DNA of 25,154 bases, from positions 1-25,154 of the forward strand of contig CAMPIX010000025.1 of NCBI GenBank assembly GCA_946886565.1, read 5' to 3'. The stretch comes from an uncultured Altererythrobacter sp. GTDB lineage: Bacteria; Pseudomonadota; Alphaproteobacteria; Sphingomonadales; Sphingomonadaceae. Below the pieces are notes generated by a model, which had not been told where the DNA came from, searched no databases, and saw only the letters and a list, made by a program, of their open reading frames with translations. The translations under genes were made by a program, and so were the position numbers. Shown piece after piece: positions 1 to 6,415 of this stretch (position 1 is the first letter of the stretch; every line of letters begins with the position of its first letter).

Positions 1-2
1 GC

Positions 3-35
3 TACCTCGGACCGCGGAAGGGCATGTTCGGCTAA
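3..35 (+). CDS. 3' end of an unidentified protein-coding gene (partial)
   Basis: Reading frame 3 gives ten residues, YLGPRKGMFG, followed by a TAA stop at 33-35. The rest of the gene lies outside the window. The stop sits directly before the palindromic repeat at 37-182, as expected for a gene end followed by an intergenic element. The gene would converge with the acyl-CoA dehydrogenase genes on the minus strand. The tail is too short to assign a family, and a chance open frame cannot be excluded. Confidence 0.35.
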   Translation, partial: YLGPRKGMFG

Positions 36-36
36 A

Positions 37-182
37 GATCCTCCCCGGACCGGGGAGGTGGCAGCGAGTGCGCCAGCACTCGATGACGGAGGGGAACAGG
101 CCACCCGCGTAACGCTTCCGGCAAGTGCCCCTCCACCCCGACGCTGCGCGTCGCGGTCCCCCTCCCCGGTCCGGGGAGGATC
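37..182. repeat. Palindromic intergenic element bounded by 22-bp perfect inverted repeats
   Basis: Positions 37-58 (GATCCTCCCCGGACCGGGGAGG) and 161-182 are exact reverse complements. Each arm is itself nearly palindromic around CCCCGGxCCGGGG. The about 100 bp between them contains further partly complementary blocks (GGAGGGG near 90 and CCCCTCC near 128). The element fills the gap between two convergent genes; its last two bases fall in the stop codon of the acyl-CoA dehydrogenase gene. Similar CCTCCCC/GGGGAGG intergenic elements are, from memory, common in sphingomonad and Caulobacter-type genomes. It could act as a bidirectional terminator. Confidence 0.7.
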
Positions 183-930
183 ATTGTTCGCCGAAAAGGC
201 GCGTTCGCACGAAATCTACCGGCCGCTCGCCCGAGGCGATCAAATCGGCGCCGAGACGCTGGGCCCAGAGCGTTTCGGAGCCTTCCGCCATCCGCCAGGC
301 GTGCAGGCGCCGGGTGAAAAGCTGCAAGTCGTGCTCGGCGCTGATCCCGATCGCGCCGTGGACGGCGTGGGCGACCGCGGCGATGCGCGGCGCGGCGTCG
401 GAGGCGATCATCTTGGCGAGCGCCGCGCGTCGGGTATCGGGCCAGCCAACGCTTCCGGCCAGCTCCCCAGCGAGCCGCACCGCAACCGCTTCCTCGGCCA
501 TGACCGCAAGCTGCTGCTGCACCGCCTGCTGCCGGCCCACGGGCTTGCCGAACTGTACCCGTTCGTTGGCATAGGTGACGGTCATCGCCAGCAGCCGGTC
601 GGCCGCGCCGGCGATGGCGGCGGCGTGGAGCACCGCATTTGCGGCCGCGCGGTTCGCATCGTCAGCGGTGCCGCGCGCGATCATCGTGCGGCCGATTTCG
701 AGCGGCGCGGCGTGACGTCCGAGTGCGAAAAACAACGGTATGACCGGGCCGAAGTCGAGTCCAGCGCCGCCCGCATCCTCGGGTACAAGCGCGTCGAGGA
801 AGCCAGAGCGCTCGATCCCGGCCCACTCGGCGTCCCAGTTATCGCCGCGATCGATCGCGCGCACTCGCGCAGGCGGGAAGAGTTGCGCGAGCATCCGTTC
901 GAATGGCTCGACCACTTCGCCAGCGTCCAT
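181..930 (-). CDS. Short acyl-CoA dehydrogenase-family protein (probable partner subunit)
   Basis: This 249-residue protein belongs to the acyl-CoA dehydrogenase family, flavoenzymes that oxidise acyl-CoA to the 2,3-enoyl-CoA. The C-terminal helical domain is clear: a QFGKPVGRQQAVQ segment near residues 125-140, a HGAIGI segment near 191-196, and an AEGSE segment near 215-219 that lines up with the YEGTxxIQR region holding the catalytic Glu in medium-chain enzymes. Family members are usually about 380 residues. Here the N-terminal helices run almost straight into the C-terminal domain, so most of the middle beta-barrel appears missing. The ATG at 930 overlaps the stop of the upstream full-length paralogue (TGATG); a GTG at 933 is an alternative start. 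The coupling suggests a heteromeric enzyme. The acyl substrate cannot be told. Confidence 0.88.
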   Translation of the reverse strand: MDAGEVVEPFERMLAQLFPPARVRAIDRGDNWDAEWAGIERSGFLDALVPEDAGGAGLDFGPVIPLFFALGRHAAPLEIGRTMIARGTADDANRAAANAVLHAAAIAGAADRLLAMTVTYANERVQFGKPVGRQQAVQQQLAVMAEEAVAVRLAGELAGSVGWPDTRRAALAKMIASDAAPRIAAVAHAVHGAIGISAEHDLQLFTRRLHAWRMAEGSETLWAQRLGADLIASGERPVDFVRTRLFGEQ

Positions 931-2081
931 CACCGCAGCCCCAATCCGCGCGCGATGATTCCGCGCAGGATCTCGCGCGTTCCGCCGCGCAGCGAGAAGC
1001 TCGGCGCGATGAGCGTCAGGTATTCGAGCGTGCGGGTCAGCTCGGGCGTGACCGGTTCGTCCGGGTGGCTGGCGAGATCGTCGGCGATTGCGACCGGCAG
1101 CGCCTGCTCGAAGCTGGTGCCGAGATCCTTGACCAGCGACGCCTCGACCACCGGGCTCTCACCCGCCGCAAGCCGCCCGGTGCAGGCGAGCGACATTGCG
1201 CGCAAGGCGGCCAGCTTCGCGATGATCGCCCCTGCCAGCGCAGTCGTCGCCCCGTCGCTGCGGCCCACCGCGCGCAAGTGGTCGAGCCAGCCTTCGAGCA
1301 GCACGACGCTCGAATAGATGCGCTCCGGCCCGCTGCGCTCGAACGCAAGCTCGGCGGTGACCTGCGCCCAGCCCTCGCCCTCCGCGCCGATCAGCGCATC
1401 CTCCGCCAGCTCGACCCCGTCGAAGAACACCTCGGCGAAATGCACGTCGCCCGCGAGGTCTTCGATCGGGCGCACGGCGACCCCCGGCGCGCGCAAATCT
1501 ACGATCAGTTGCGACAGCCCGCGATGGCGATCCTCGGCGCTGCCCGAGGTGCGTACGAGCGCGATCATGTAATCGGCGTGCATAGCGCCCGTGGTCCAGA
1601 CTTTCTGCCCGGTGAGCCGCCAGCCGCCCTCGATGCGCTCGGCGCGGGTGCGGACCGAGGCGAGGTCCGACCCCGCACCGGGTTCGCTCATTCCGATCGC
1701 GAACAGCGCCTCGCCGCGGCAGATGCGCGGCAAGTAGGCCTCGCGCTGCACCTCGGTTCCATAGTTGAGGATCAGCGGGGCGCTCTGCCGGTCGGCGATC
1801 CAGTGCGCCGCGACCGGCGCGCCCGCGGCGAGCAGTTCCTCGACCACCACGAAGCGCGCGAACGGCCCGCGCCCGCCGCCGCCGTAGCGCTGGGGCAGCG
1901 TCAGCCCGAGCAACCCGGCCGCGCCCAGCCGCCGGCTGAACTGCGCGTCGAACCCGCTCCAGGAACGCGCCCGGCGATCGAGCGGCACAGCGGCCGTCGC
2001 GGTCTGCGCCAGCTCGCGGACCCGCGGGCGCAGCGCCTCGTCGTCAGGCGGAATCGCCGCCGGCATGAGCGTCTCGAACAT
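930..2081 (-). CDS. Acyl-CoA dehydrogenase, full length
   Basis: A 383-residue flavin-dependent acyl-CoA dehydrogenase of normal family length. It has an N-terminal helical domain, the signature FAIGMSEPGAGSDL at about 127-140, the beta-domain motif GQKVWTTGA near 158-166, and a C-terminal helical domain ending in RGGTREILRGIIAR. The glycine in RGGT, where medium-chain enzymes have Glu, is the arrangement seen in long-chain and isovaleryl-type enzymes. Those carry the catalytic Glu in another helix, and E248 in AFERSGPER is the likely base. The next gene, a short paralogue, starts on this stop codon, so the two are probably made in equal amounts as one complex. The ATG at 2081 is the first good start; the Shine-Dalgarno is weak. 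Likely role: beta-oxidation of a specialised acyl-CoA. Confidence 0.95.
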   Translation of the reverse strand: MFETLMPAAIPPDDEALRPRVRELAQTATAAVPLDRRARSWSGFDAQFSRRLGAAGLLGLTLPQRYGGGGRGPFARFVVVEELLAAGAPVAAHWIADRQSAPLILNYGTEVQREAYLPRICRGEALFAIGMSEPGAGSDLASVRTRAERIEGGWRLTGQKVWTTGAMHADYMIALVRTSGSAEDRHRGLSQLIVDLRAPGVAVRPIEDLAGDVHFAEVFFDGVELAEDALIGAEGEGWAQVTAELAFERSGPERIYSSVVLLEGWLDHLRAVGRSDGATTALAGAIIAKLAALRAMSLACTGRLAAGESPVVEASLVKDLGTSFEQALPVAIADDLASHPDEPVTPELTRTLEYLTLIAPSFSLRGGTREILRGIIARGLGLR

Positions 2082-2222
2082 TTGCGCCCTACCCCCGTCG
2101 CCATTGTGGAACCTCTCTGGGTTGCAGCATTAACGCGGGACGCCCGAGCGTGCCAGCCGCGCGGGGTACGCCGCCCGCGGCATGTCGTGACGAAAGGTAA
2201 AGCGCGCCGGCGAGGGCCCGTA

Positions 2223-2459
2223 CTAGATCACGAAATCCAGCGGCTGGGGCAGCCTGCCACGGTTGACGACCATGCGGCCGTGCAGGGTTTCGATCTGACG
2301 GCTGCCCGTCTTCACGAACAGGAACGGCAGCAGCCCATGGAGAATGCAGGCGAAGCCGCCAAGGACCATCCGCCAGCCGAACCCGCTCGCATGGGCGAGA
2401 TGCTCGGCATAGCTCTCGCCGACCGAGGCGGGATGTTCGGTAAAGGCCTTGCGGATCAT
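2223..2459 (-). CDS. DUF6356 family small membrane protein
   Basis: About 78 residues from the ATG at 2459, beginning MIRKAFTEHPASVGESY. The pattern of TEHPASVxExYxEH followed by GWRMVLGGFACILHGLLPFLFVKTGS is what I recognise as the DUF6356 family of small alphaproteobacterial proteins of unknown function. The segment VLGGFACILHGLLPFLFV (about residues 32-49) is hydrophobic enough for one membrane helix. An upstream TTG at 2534 would add 25 residues, but the family normally begins close to the TEHPxS motif, so I prefer the internal ATG. It is divergent from the Lrp-type gene. No function is inferred. Confidence 0.75.
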   Translation of the reverse strand: MIRKAFTEHPASVGESYAEHLAHASGFGWRMVLGGFACILHGLLPFLFVKTGSRQIETLHGRMVVNRGRLPQPLDFVI

Positions 2460-2563
2460 GAACAGCTGCCCGTTGTGAGAATCGGGAGAGTGATATCCCG
2501 TCGAGGGGCGAATGAAATCCCAAATATCTCGCAACGCGCGCCCTATTCGAGTATTCTATCCCA

Positions 2564-3043
2564 ATGAGCGGGAATTTGATTAAACTCGATACCATAGACT
2601 GGGCGATACTCGAGATCGTCCAGCGCGACGCGTCGCTTCCCGTCCACGCGGTGGGCGAAGCGGTAGGGCTCTCGACCAATCCCTGCTGGCGGCGCATCCG
2701 GCGGATGGAGGAGGCCGGAGTGATCGAGCGGCGTGTCGCGCTGGTCGATCCCGCCAAGGTCGGCCTCGGCACGACCGTCTTCGTCGCGATCCGCACCAAT
2801 CGGCACGATCCCGAATGGCTGGAAGCGTTCTCGCAGGGCGTCGCAGCGATCGACGAGATCGTCGAATGCCACCGCATGGCGGGAGACGTCGACTACATGC
2901 TCAAGCTGCGCGTGCGCGACATCGCCGATTACGACCGCATATATCAGCGGCTGATCGCGCGCGTCCCCGGGCTCGCCGACGTGACCTCGAGCTTTTCGAT
3001 GGAGCAACTCAAGCATTCGACCGCTTTGCCGCGATCGGACTGA
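2564..3043 (+). CDS. Lrp/AsnC family transcriptional regulator
   Basis: This 159-residue protein has the two-domain Lrp/AsnC layout. An N-terminal winged HTH (about residues 8-55) contains LDTIDWAILEIVQ and VGLSTNPCWRRIRRMEEAGVI. A C-terminal RAM/AsnC effector domain (about 66-145) contains VECHRMAGDVDYMLKLRVRD. Such proteins form dimers or octamers and usually respond to amino acids. There is no clear Shine-Dalgarno before the ATG, and TATTCT lies just upstream, so the mRNA could be leaderless (inference). The gene diverges from DUF6356 and converges with the YeiH-type gene, leaving only 4 bp between the stops. The target is unknown; the divergent or neighbouring gene is the usual guess. Confidence 0.93.
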   Translation: MSGNLIKLDTIDWAILEIVQRDASLPVHAVGEAVGLSTNPCWRRIRRMEEAGVIERRVALVDPAKVGLGTTVFVAIRTNRHDPEWLEAFSQGVAAIDEIVECHRMAGDVDYMLKLRVRDIADYDRIYQRLIARVPGLADVTSSFSMEQLKHSTALPRSD

Positions 3044-3047
3044 GACC

Positions 3048-4109
3048 TCACAGCATCTGCCAGGCCACCGCGAGCGCGACCAGAAAGGACACGAGGCTCG
3101 CTGCGGCCACAGGCGCAAGCGCGCGCCAACCGGCCTCGAGCAGCAGCGGCAGGTGCGAACGCATCGCAGTCGCGGTCACCGCGAGCAGCAGCAAGGCTTT
3201 CGATAGCGTCAAGGCGCCGTCGGACCAGGCTTGCGGCATCGTCACCAGGCTGTTCACGACCAGCAGGACGAGGAAGCCCGCAATGAACCACGGCATGGCC
3301 ACTCGCCGCCAGGCCGAGCCCTGGCTCCCGCCCGATCCGCCGATCCACAGCGCCACCAGCGCGATTACCGGGCCCAGCATCGCGACACGTGCGAGTTTGA
3401 CCACCGTGGCGTCGGCGCCCGCCACGTCCGAATAACTGTAGGCGCCCCCGATCGCCTGCGCCGCGTCGTGCACCGAGGCGCCGATCAGGAACCCCGCCTG
3501 CGTGTCGCTGAGCCCGATCATCTGCGCGAGCGCGGGATAGAGCGACATGGCGATGGCGCTGGCACCGGCCACCCCCACGAGTGCGGCGGAGAACCGCGCC
3601 TGATCGAGCCGGTCGCGGCCGATCACCGCATAGAGCGCCAGTGCGGCAGACGCGCCGCAGATCGCGGTCGCCCCGCCGGCGAGGATGCCCGCCTCCCTGC
3701 CTTCGCCCGTCCACCGTGCCGCAACCAGCGCAGCGGCGAAGGCCGATGCCATGACGAGCGCGATCCCGCAGAATGCGAGCCAGCCCAGCGCGCCGATCTG
3801 CGCGAAAGTTACCTGCAGACCGAGCAGCACGATGCCGGCACGCAGAAAATGGCGCGAGGCGAAATCGAGCCCCGGCGCGGTCGTCCCGACTTCGGATACG
3901 AAGCTCAGCGCAAGCCCGATCAAGAGGCCGAGCAGGATGATCGGAAAGCCATAATGCTCGGCCAGCCAAGCCGCGGCAAGCGAGGCGGTGCCGCATAGCA
4001 GAAGGCCCGGCGCATAGGCGGCGGCACGCACTCGCGCGGCCGGAGGCTCCGCCTGGTAGAGTTCGCCGAACAGATCGCCTGCGAAGTAATCCGGACTCCC
4101 GCGCCTCAT
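3048..4109 (-). CDS. YeiH/UPF0324-family membrane transporter
   Basis: A 353-residue polytopic inner-membrane protein of the YeiH family, usually annotated as a putative sulfate exporter. About nine or ten hydrophobic segments are visible from residue 31 to the C-terminus. Two family signatures are present: AGGATAICGASAA (144-156) and GASVHDAAQAIGG (210-222), followed by KLARVAML (about 238-245). The first 30 residues are polar and probably cytoplasmic. In many bacteria the gene is controlled by an adjacent LysR-type regulator. Here the neighbour is an Lrp-type regulator on the opposite strand and convergent, so direct control is not implied. The ATG at 4109 lacks a good Shine-Dalgarno, so the start is tentative. 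The substrate is not established. Confidence 0.9.
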   Translation of the reverse strand: MRRGSPDYFAGDLFGELYQAEPPAARVRAAAYAPGLLLCGTASLAAAWLAEHYGFPIILLGLLIGLALSFVSEVGTTAPGLDFASRHFLRAGIVLLGLQVTFAQIGALGWLAFCGIALVMASAFAAALVAARWTGEGREAGILAGGATAICGASAALALYAVIGRDRLDQARFSAALVGVAGASAIAMSLYPALAQMIGLSDTQAGFLIGASVHDAAQAIGGAYSYSDVAGADATVVKLARVAMLGPVIALVALWIGGSGGSQGSAWRRVAMPWFIAGFLVLLVVNSLVTMPQAWSDGALTLSKALLLLAVTATAMRSHLPLLLEAGWRALAPVAAASLVSFLVALAVAWQML

Positions 4110-4374
4110 CCGGCGTCGGCACCGCTGCGCGTCACAGGCGGATAGAAGCGCCGCGCCGCGAACGATGTCTGTGCGGGCCGCACCATGCGGGCGATGACCG
4201 GAGAGCTTGCCATTGTGCGAAGGCTGTTACCCTCTCCCGAAAGATTGGTCGATACACCGGGTGGCAGCAGCGAACCTTAATGCCGGCCGCAGGAGACGGA
4301 GGACGAGCAGCCTCGAGCTTCTCGGTATTTGTCGGTGAATTCCCGCCGATCGCGCATCACGGCGATCAAGCTAC

Positions 4375-4392
4375 TGGTGCCCAGAAGAGGAC
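4375..4392. other. attL: duplicated tRNA-Leu 3' end (distal island boundary)
   Basis: These 18 bases are identical to the 3' terminal 18 bases of tRNA-Leu at 21940-21957 and in the same orientation. The match stops at 4393, although 4394-4395 agree again after one mismatch. The bases after it turn abruptly A/T-rich (4410-4440), consistent with the left end of the insertion. A small palindrome, GCACTTCAAGTGC, begins at 4396 and may be part of an integrase-binding region (inference). Confidence 0.9.
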
Positions 4393-4840
4393 CCGCACTT
4401 CAAGTGCATGTAATTGTTATATTTTTTGAAGTTTTGTGGCCATGGAAATTTGCCCCCAAGTCTTGCCCCAGGACCATTTTTCAGCGTCGATTTGATGCCA
4501 GAATTGTCCCCATTCGTCCAGTCTCGTTCGCCCAAATTCAGCTAGCCCGGTAGCCAGGACTACTCAGAGACCGAATGGCGATGTTAGTCCCGACTTGTGA
4601 AATTCGCTCGCGAGATGAGCCTTGTGTCATTCGTTAGACACCCCTATTTTGCGTGTAAGCGCGAGGGTCAGCTTCGCCAACGGTATAGCCCAAACGTGTT
4701 TCCGGTCACTCCTGATGGCTGATATTGGAAAAAACCGGGCTTAGGGGTCGCTCTCTATGGAGAGCGGCCCCTTTTCATTTGTCATTCGGAATCGAAGGAA
4801 CTGCTACTTGGAGAGGTGGAAAGAGGTTTGATGCCATCGC
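4393..4840. other. Left end of island, no gene recognised
   Basis: Roughly 450 bp without a convincing gene. The short plus-strand frames at 4329-4553 and 4725-4937 show no family resemblance, and one runs across the att site. The stretch is A/T-rich at first (4410-4440). It contains a strong hairpin at 4744-4775, and a T-run on the minus strand near 4730-4735. It may hold integrase arm-binding sites or an unannotated small RNA that ends at the hairpin, but nothing in the sequence proves either. Confidence 0.5.
4744..4775 (+). terminator. Rho-independent terminator-like hairpin
   Basis: GGGGTCGCTCTC (4744-4755), loop TATG, then GAGAGCGGCCCC (4760-4771) form a 12-bp stem with one G-U pair, followed by TTTT and CATTT. 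No plus-strand gene is recognised upstream, so the transcript it would end is unknown. It also lies about 70 bp beyond the end of the DUF6602 gene on the minus strand and could help stop that transcript, although the minus-strand T-run is separated from the stem by about 9 bases. Confidence 0.7.
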
Positions 4841-5716
4841 TTATCGAAGTGCGCTGTATGGAATAGAGCCAAGAGCCTTCGCTGGCATTTTGGGGAACGC
4901 TGTGTATCCGGGGCGCTGGATATTCCGCCTCGTCTGATCGTAATAGACCGATAGGATTCCTGACAAAAGAAACTGAAAGCTGTGGTGTAGCTGGTCTTCA
5001 GCTAGTCTCAGGAAAAGGTATTTCGCCTTCATATTATTCGTTGTCAGCTTTTCGGGCGGACGAACCTTGAAAACATACCATCCTGAAAGATCACCGATAA
5101 ATCCGATCATGTCGTCGAAAGTCACGGGCGGCGTGTACAAATCCAAAAGCTTTTTGAAAATTCGTTCTTCCTTTGCTGCCGCACTGTCGGATAATTGGGA
5201 TCCTGCGCCCACCAACGCGAGAAAGGGGCCGCGGCGACGTTGAGCAGGGTCGTTTCGATCGCAGCGACAAACATGTGAAGCATTCAGCAACGTTCCGCAC
5301 TCGGCTTCGATGTCGGCGTCTCTCAGGGTCTTCTTGACCGACAAAATCGCGACGACGCCTTCAGGGGGAACGATCGCCGTTTCTCCCATTCGCTGAAACA
5401 CCGGATAGGTGCCAGTATCATACACGATTATGTCTAGCTGAGTTGAGTGTGTGTCCTCTTCACCCGACCTAAACCGATTATTTTGCCCGGTTTTCACTGC
5501 TGGCCGGAGAACGAAGCCAGTGAGAACCTCCAAATCCTTTGGTAGGTACTTTTGAAGGTAACTTCGCAACAGCGCTTCGACATAACGTCCGTCTTCACCC
5601 CTATGCTCCGCTCCTGCCGTGGTCGGATGCGGAAGCAAAGTCTCGAATTGCCGGTACACGGCGAGCAGCGCACCGACCTCTTGATTCCAGAACTCTCTTA
5701 GTCTTTCACCGTCCAT
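4841..5716 (-). CDS. DUF6602-like protein, nuclease-fold candidate
   Basis: A 291-residue soluble protein that I recognise as resembling the DUF6602 family, thought to have a restriction-endonuclease-like fold. Visible features are an N-terminal helical part with HRGEDGRYVEALLRSYL (about 38-54), then LDIIVYD (94-100), and VVAILSVKKTL (121-131). D95 and K128 fit the D...(E/D)xK core of PD-(D/E)xK nucleases. However, the residue two before the lysine is S126, not the acidic residue expected, so activity may be lost or the acid may come from elsewhere (E119 is near). It is transcribed alone, away from the methyltransferase operon. AAGGG lies upstream of the ATG at 5716. A defence role is likely from context; partner and target are unknown. 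Confidence 0.65.
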   Translation of the reverse strand: MDGERLREFWNQEVGALLAVYRQFETLLPHPTTAGAEHRGEDGRYVEALLRSYLQKYLPKDLEVLTGFVLRPAVKTGQNNRFRSGEEDTHSTQLDIIVYDTGTYPVFQRMGETAIVPPEGVVAILSVKKTLRDADIEAECGTLLNASHVCRCDRNDPAQRRRGPFLALVGAGSQLSDSAAAKEERIFKKLLDLYTPPVTFDDMIGFIGDLSGWYVFKVRPPEKLTTNNMKAKYLFLRLAEDQLHHSFQFLLSGILSVYYDQTRRNIQRPGYTAFPKMPAKALGSIPYSALR

Positions 5717-6415
5717 ACCGGCCCTTTGTGACCTACGAGACTACGATCAGCAACCAGCTAGAAGCGTTTTGGGAACTGCTGACACCAGAGCACTAGCGCA
5801 TCCTCCAAACGCGGGTCATCTAAATCTCCCGCATCGCGCATAAAGTGCTCGCTAGCGATGGACAGAATACCGTCACCGCTGGCGCGCATGGCTTTAGCCA
5901 TGCCGCCTGCCTTCCGGCGAGGATGGGAGGGGGAGGGAAAATCGCAAATCGATGCCCTGGCGCGGGCCAGCGGGCGTCAGCCCGCCACCCGGGGGCGTCT
6001 ATTTGCGGTTTCGGGAACGAGAGGGCGAAGCCCTTGGCGTTCCCGCGCAAGGATCGCGTCAGCGATCCGCACAAAAGACGGCACCCTTGCACGGCGCGAA
6101 GCCGCCGGACGTCCTGCGCGCGCAATCAGTGCGCCAGCGGACGTCCAGGAATGAGAGAGGTAAGTGTGCCTGCGGGTTAGCTCAAAGACGTCGCGCCCTC
6201 AGGAGCGCGCAGCGCGGGACAGAGCGCGTCATCCAGAAACTCCCGCTCAACATCCAACTGCTCCTGATCGTCACCCGAATGGGCCGGGACTACAGGCCCG
6301 GTCCGCGCAGCGGATAGAGCAGGACGCCCGCAAGGGCAGCCACGTGATCGGCGAGATGATTTCTTGCCCGCAATTACTTGTGCCATCTTGTGATTCAGCT
6401 GTCCCTCTGCCTTAG
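5717..6415. other. Hairpin-dense gene-free region between divergent genes
   Basis: About 700 bp without a credible gene. At least eight short GC-rich stem-loops crowd 5886-6337: GCATGGC/GCCATGC (5886-5903), GCGGGC-GTCA-GCCCGC (5970-5985), a two-part hairpin CGGGAACG..AGGGC-GAA-GCCCT..CGTTCCCG (6012-6045), GGATCGC-GTCA-GCGATCC (6051-6068), CGGC-GCGAA-GCCG (6092-6104), paired GGACGTCC blocks (6107-6146), GGGCC/GGCCC (6281-6299), TCCGC-GCA-GCGGA (6302-6314) and GCCC-GCAA-GGGC (6326-6337). A longer arm, AAATCGCAAAT (about 5939-5949), nearly pairs with ATTTGCGGTTT (6001-6011). It may be a dispersed palindromic repeat or a structured RNA. The promoter of the methyltransferase operon must also lie here, but none is obvious. 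Confidence 0.6.

Noticed and set aside
903..2567. Long plus-strand open frame opposite the acyl-CoA dehydrogenase genes, and similar frames elsewhere (58-1317, 22078-23610, 23588-24700)
   Set aside because: They are arginine/alanine-rich antisense shadows of well-supported genes, typical of GC-rich DNA, with no family resemblance.
4375..4392. Possible second tRNA-Leu
   Set aside because: Only the 18-bp 3' end is present; there is no anticodon arm or D arm, so it is an att fragment.
5820..6180. Open frames of about 100 codons on both strands
   Set aside because: They run through the hairpin cluster, have biased composition and lack recognisable domains; the palindromes explain the open frames.
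5886..6337. CRISPR array
   Set aside because: The repeated element is a hairpin style, not an identical repeat with regular spacers; no cas genes are present.
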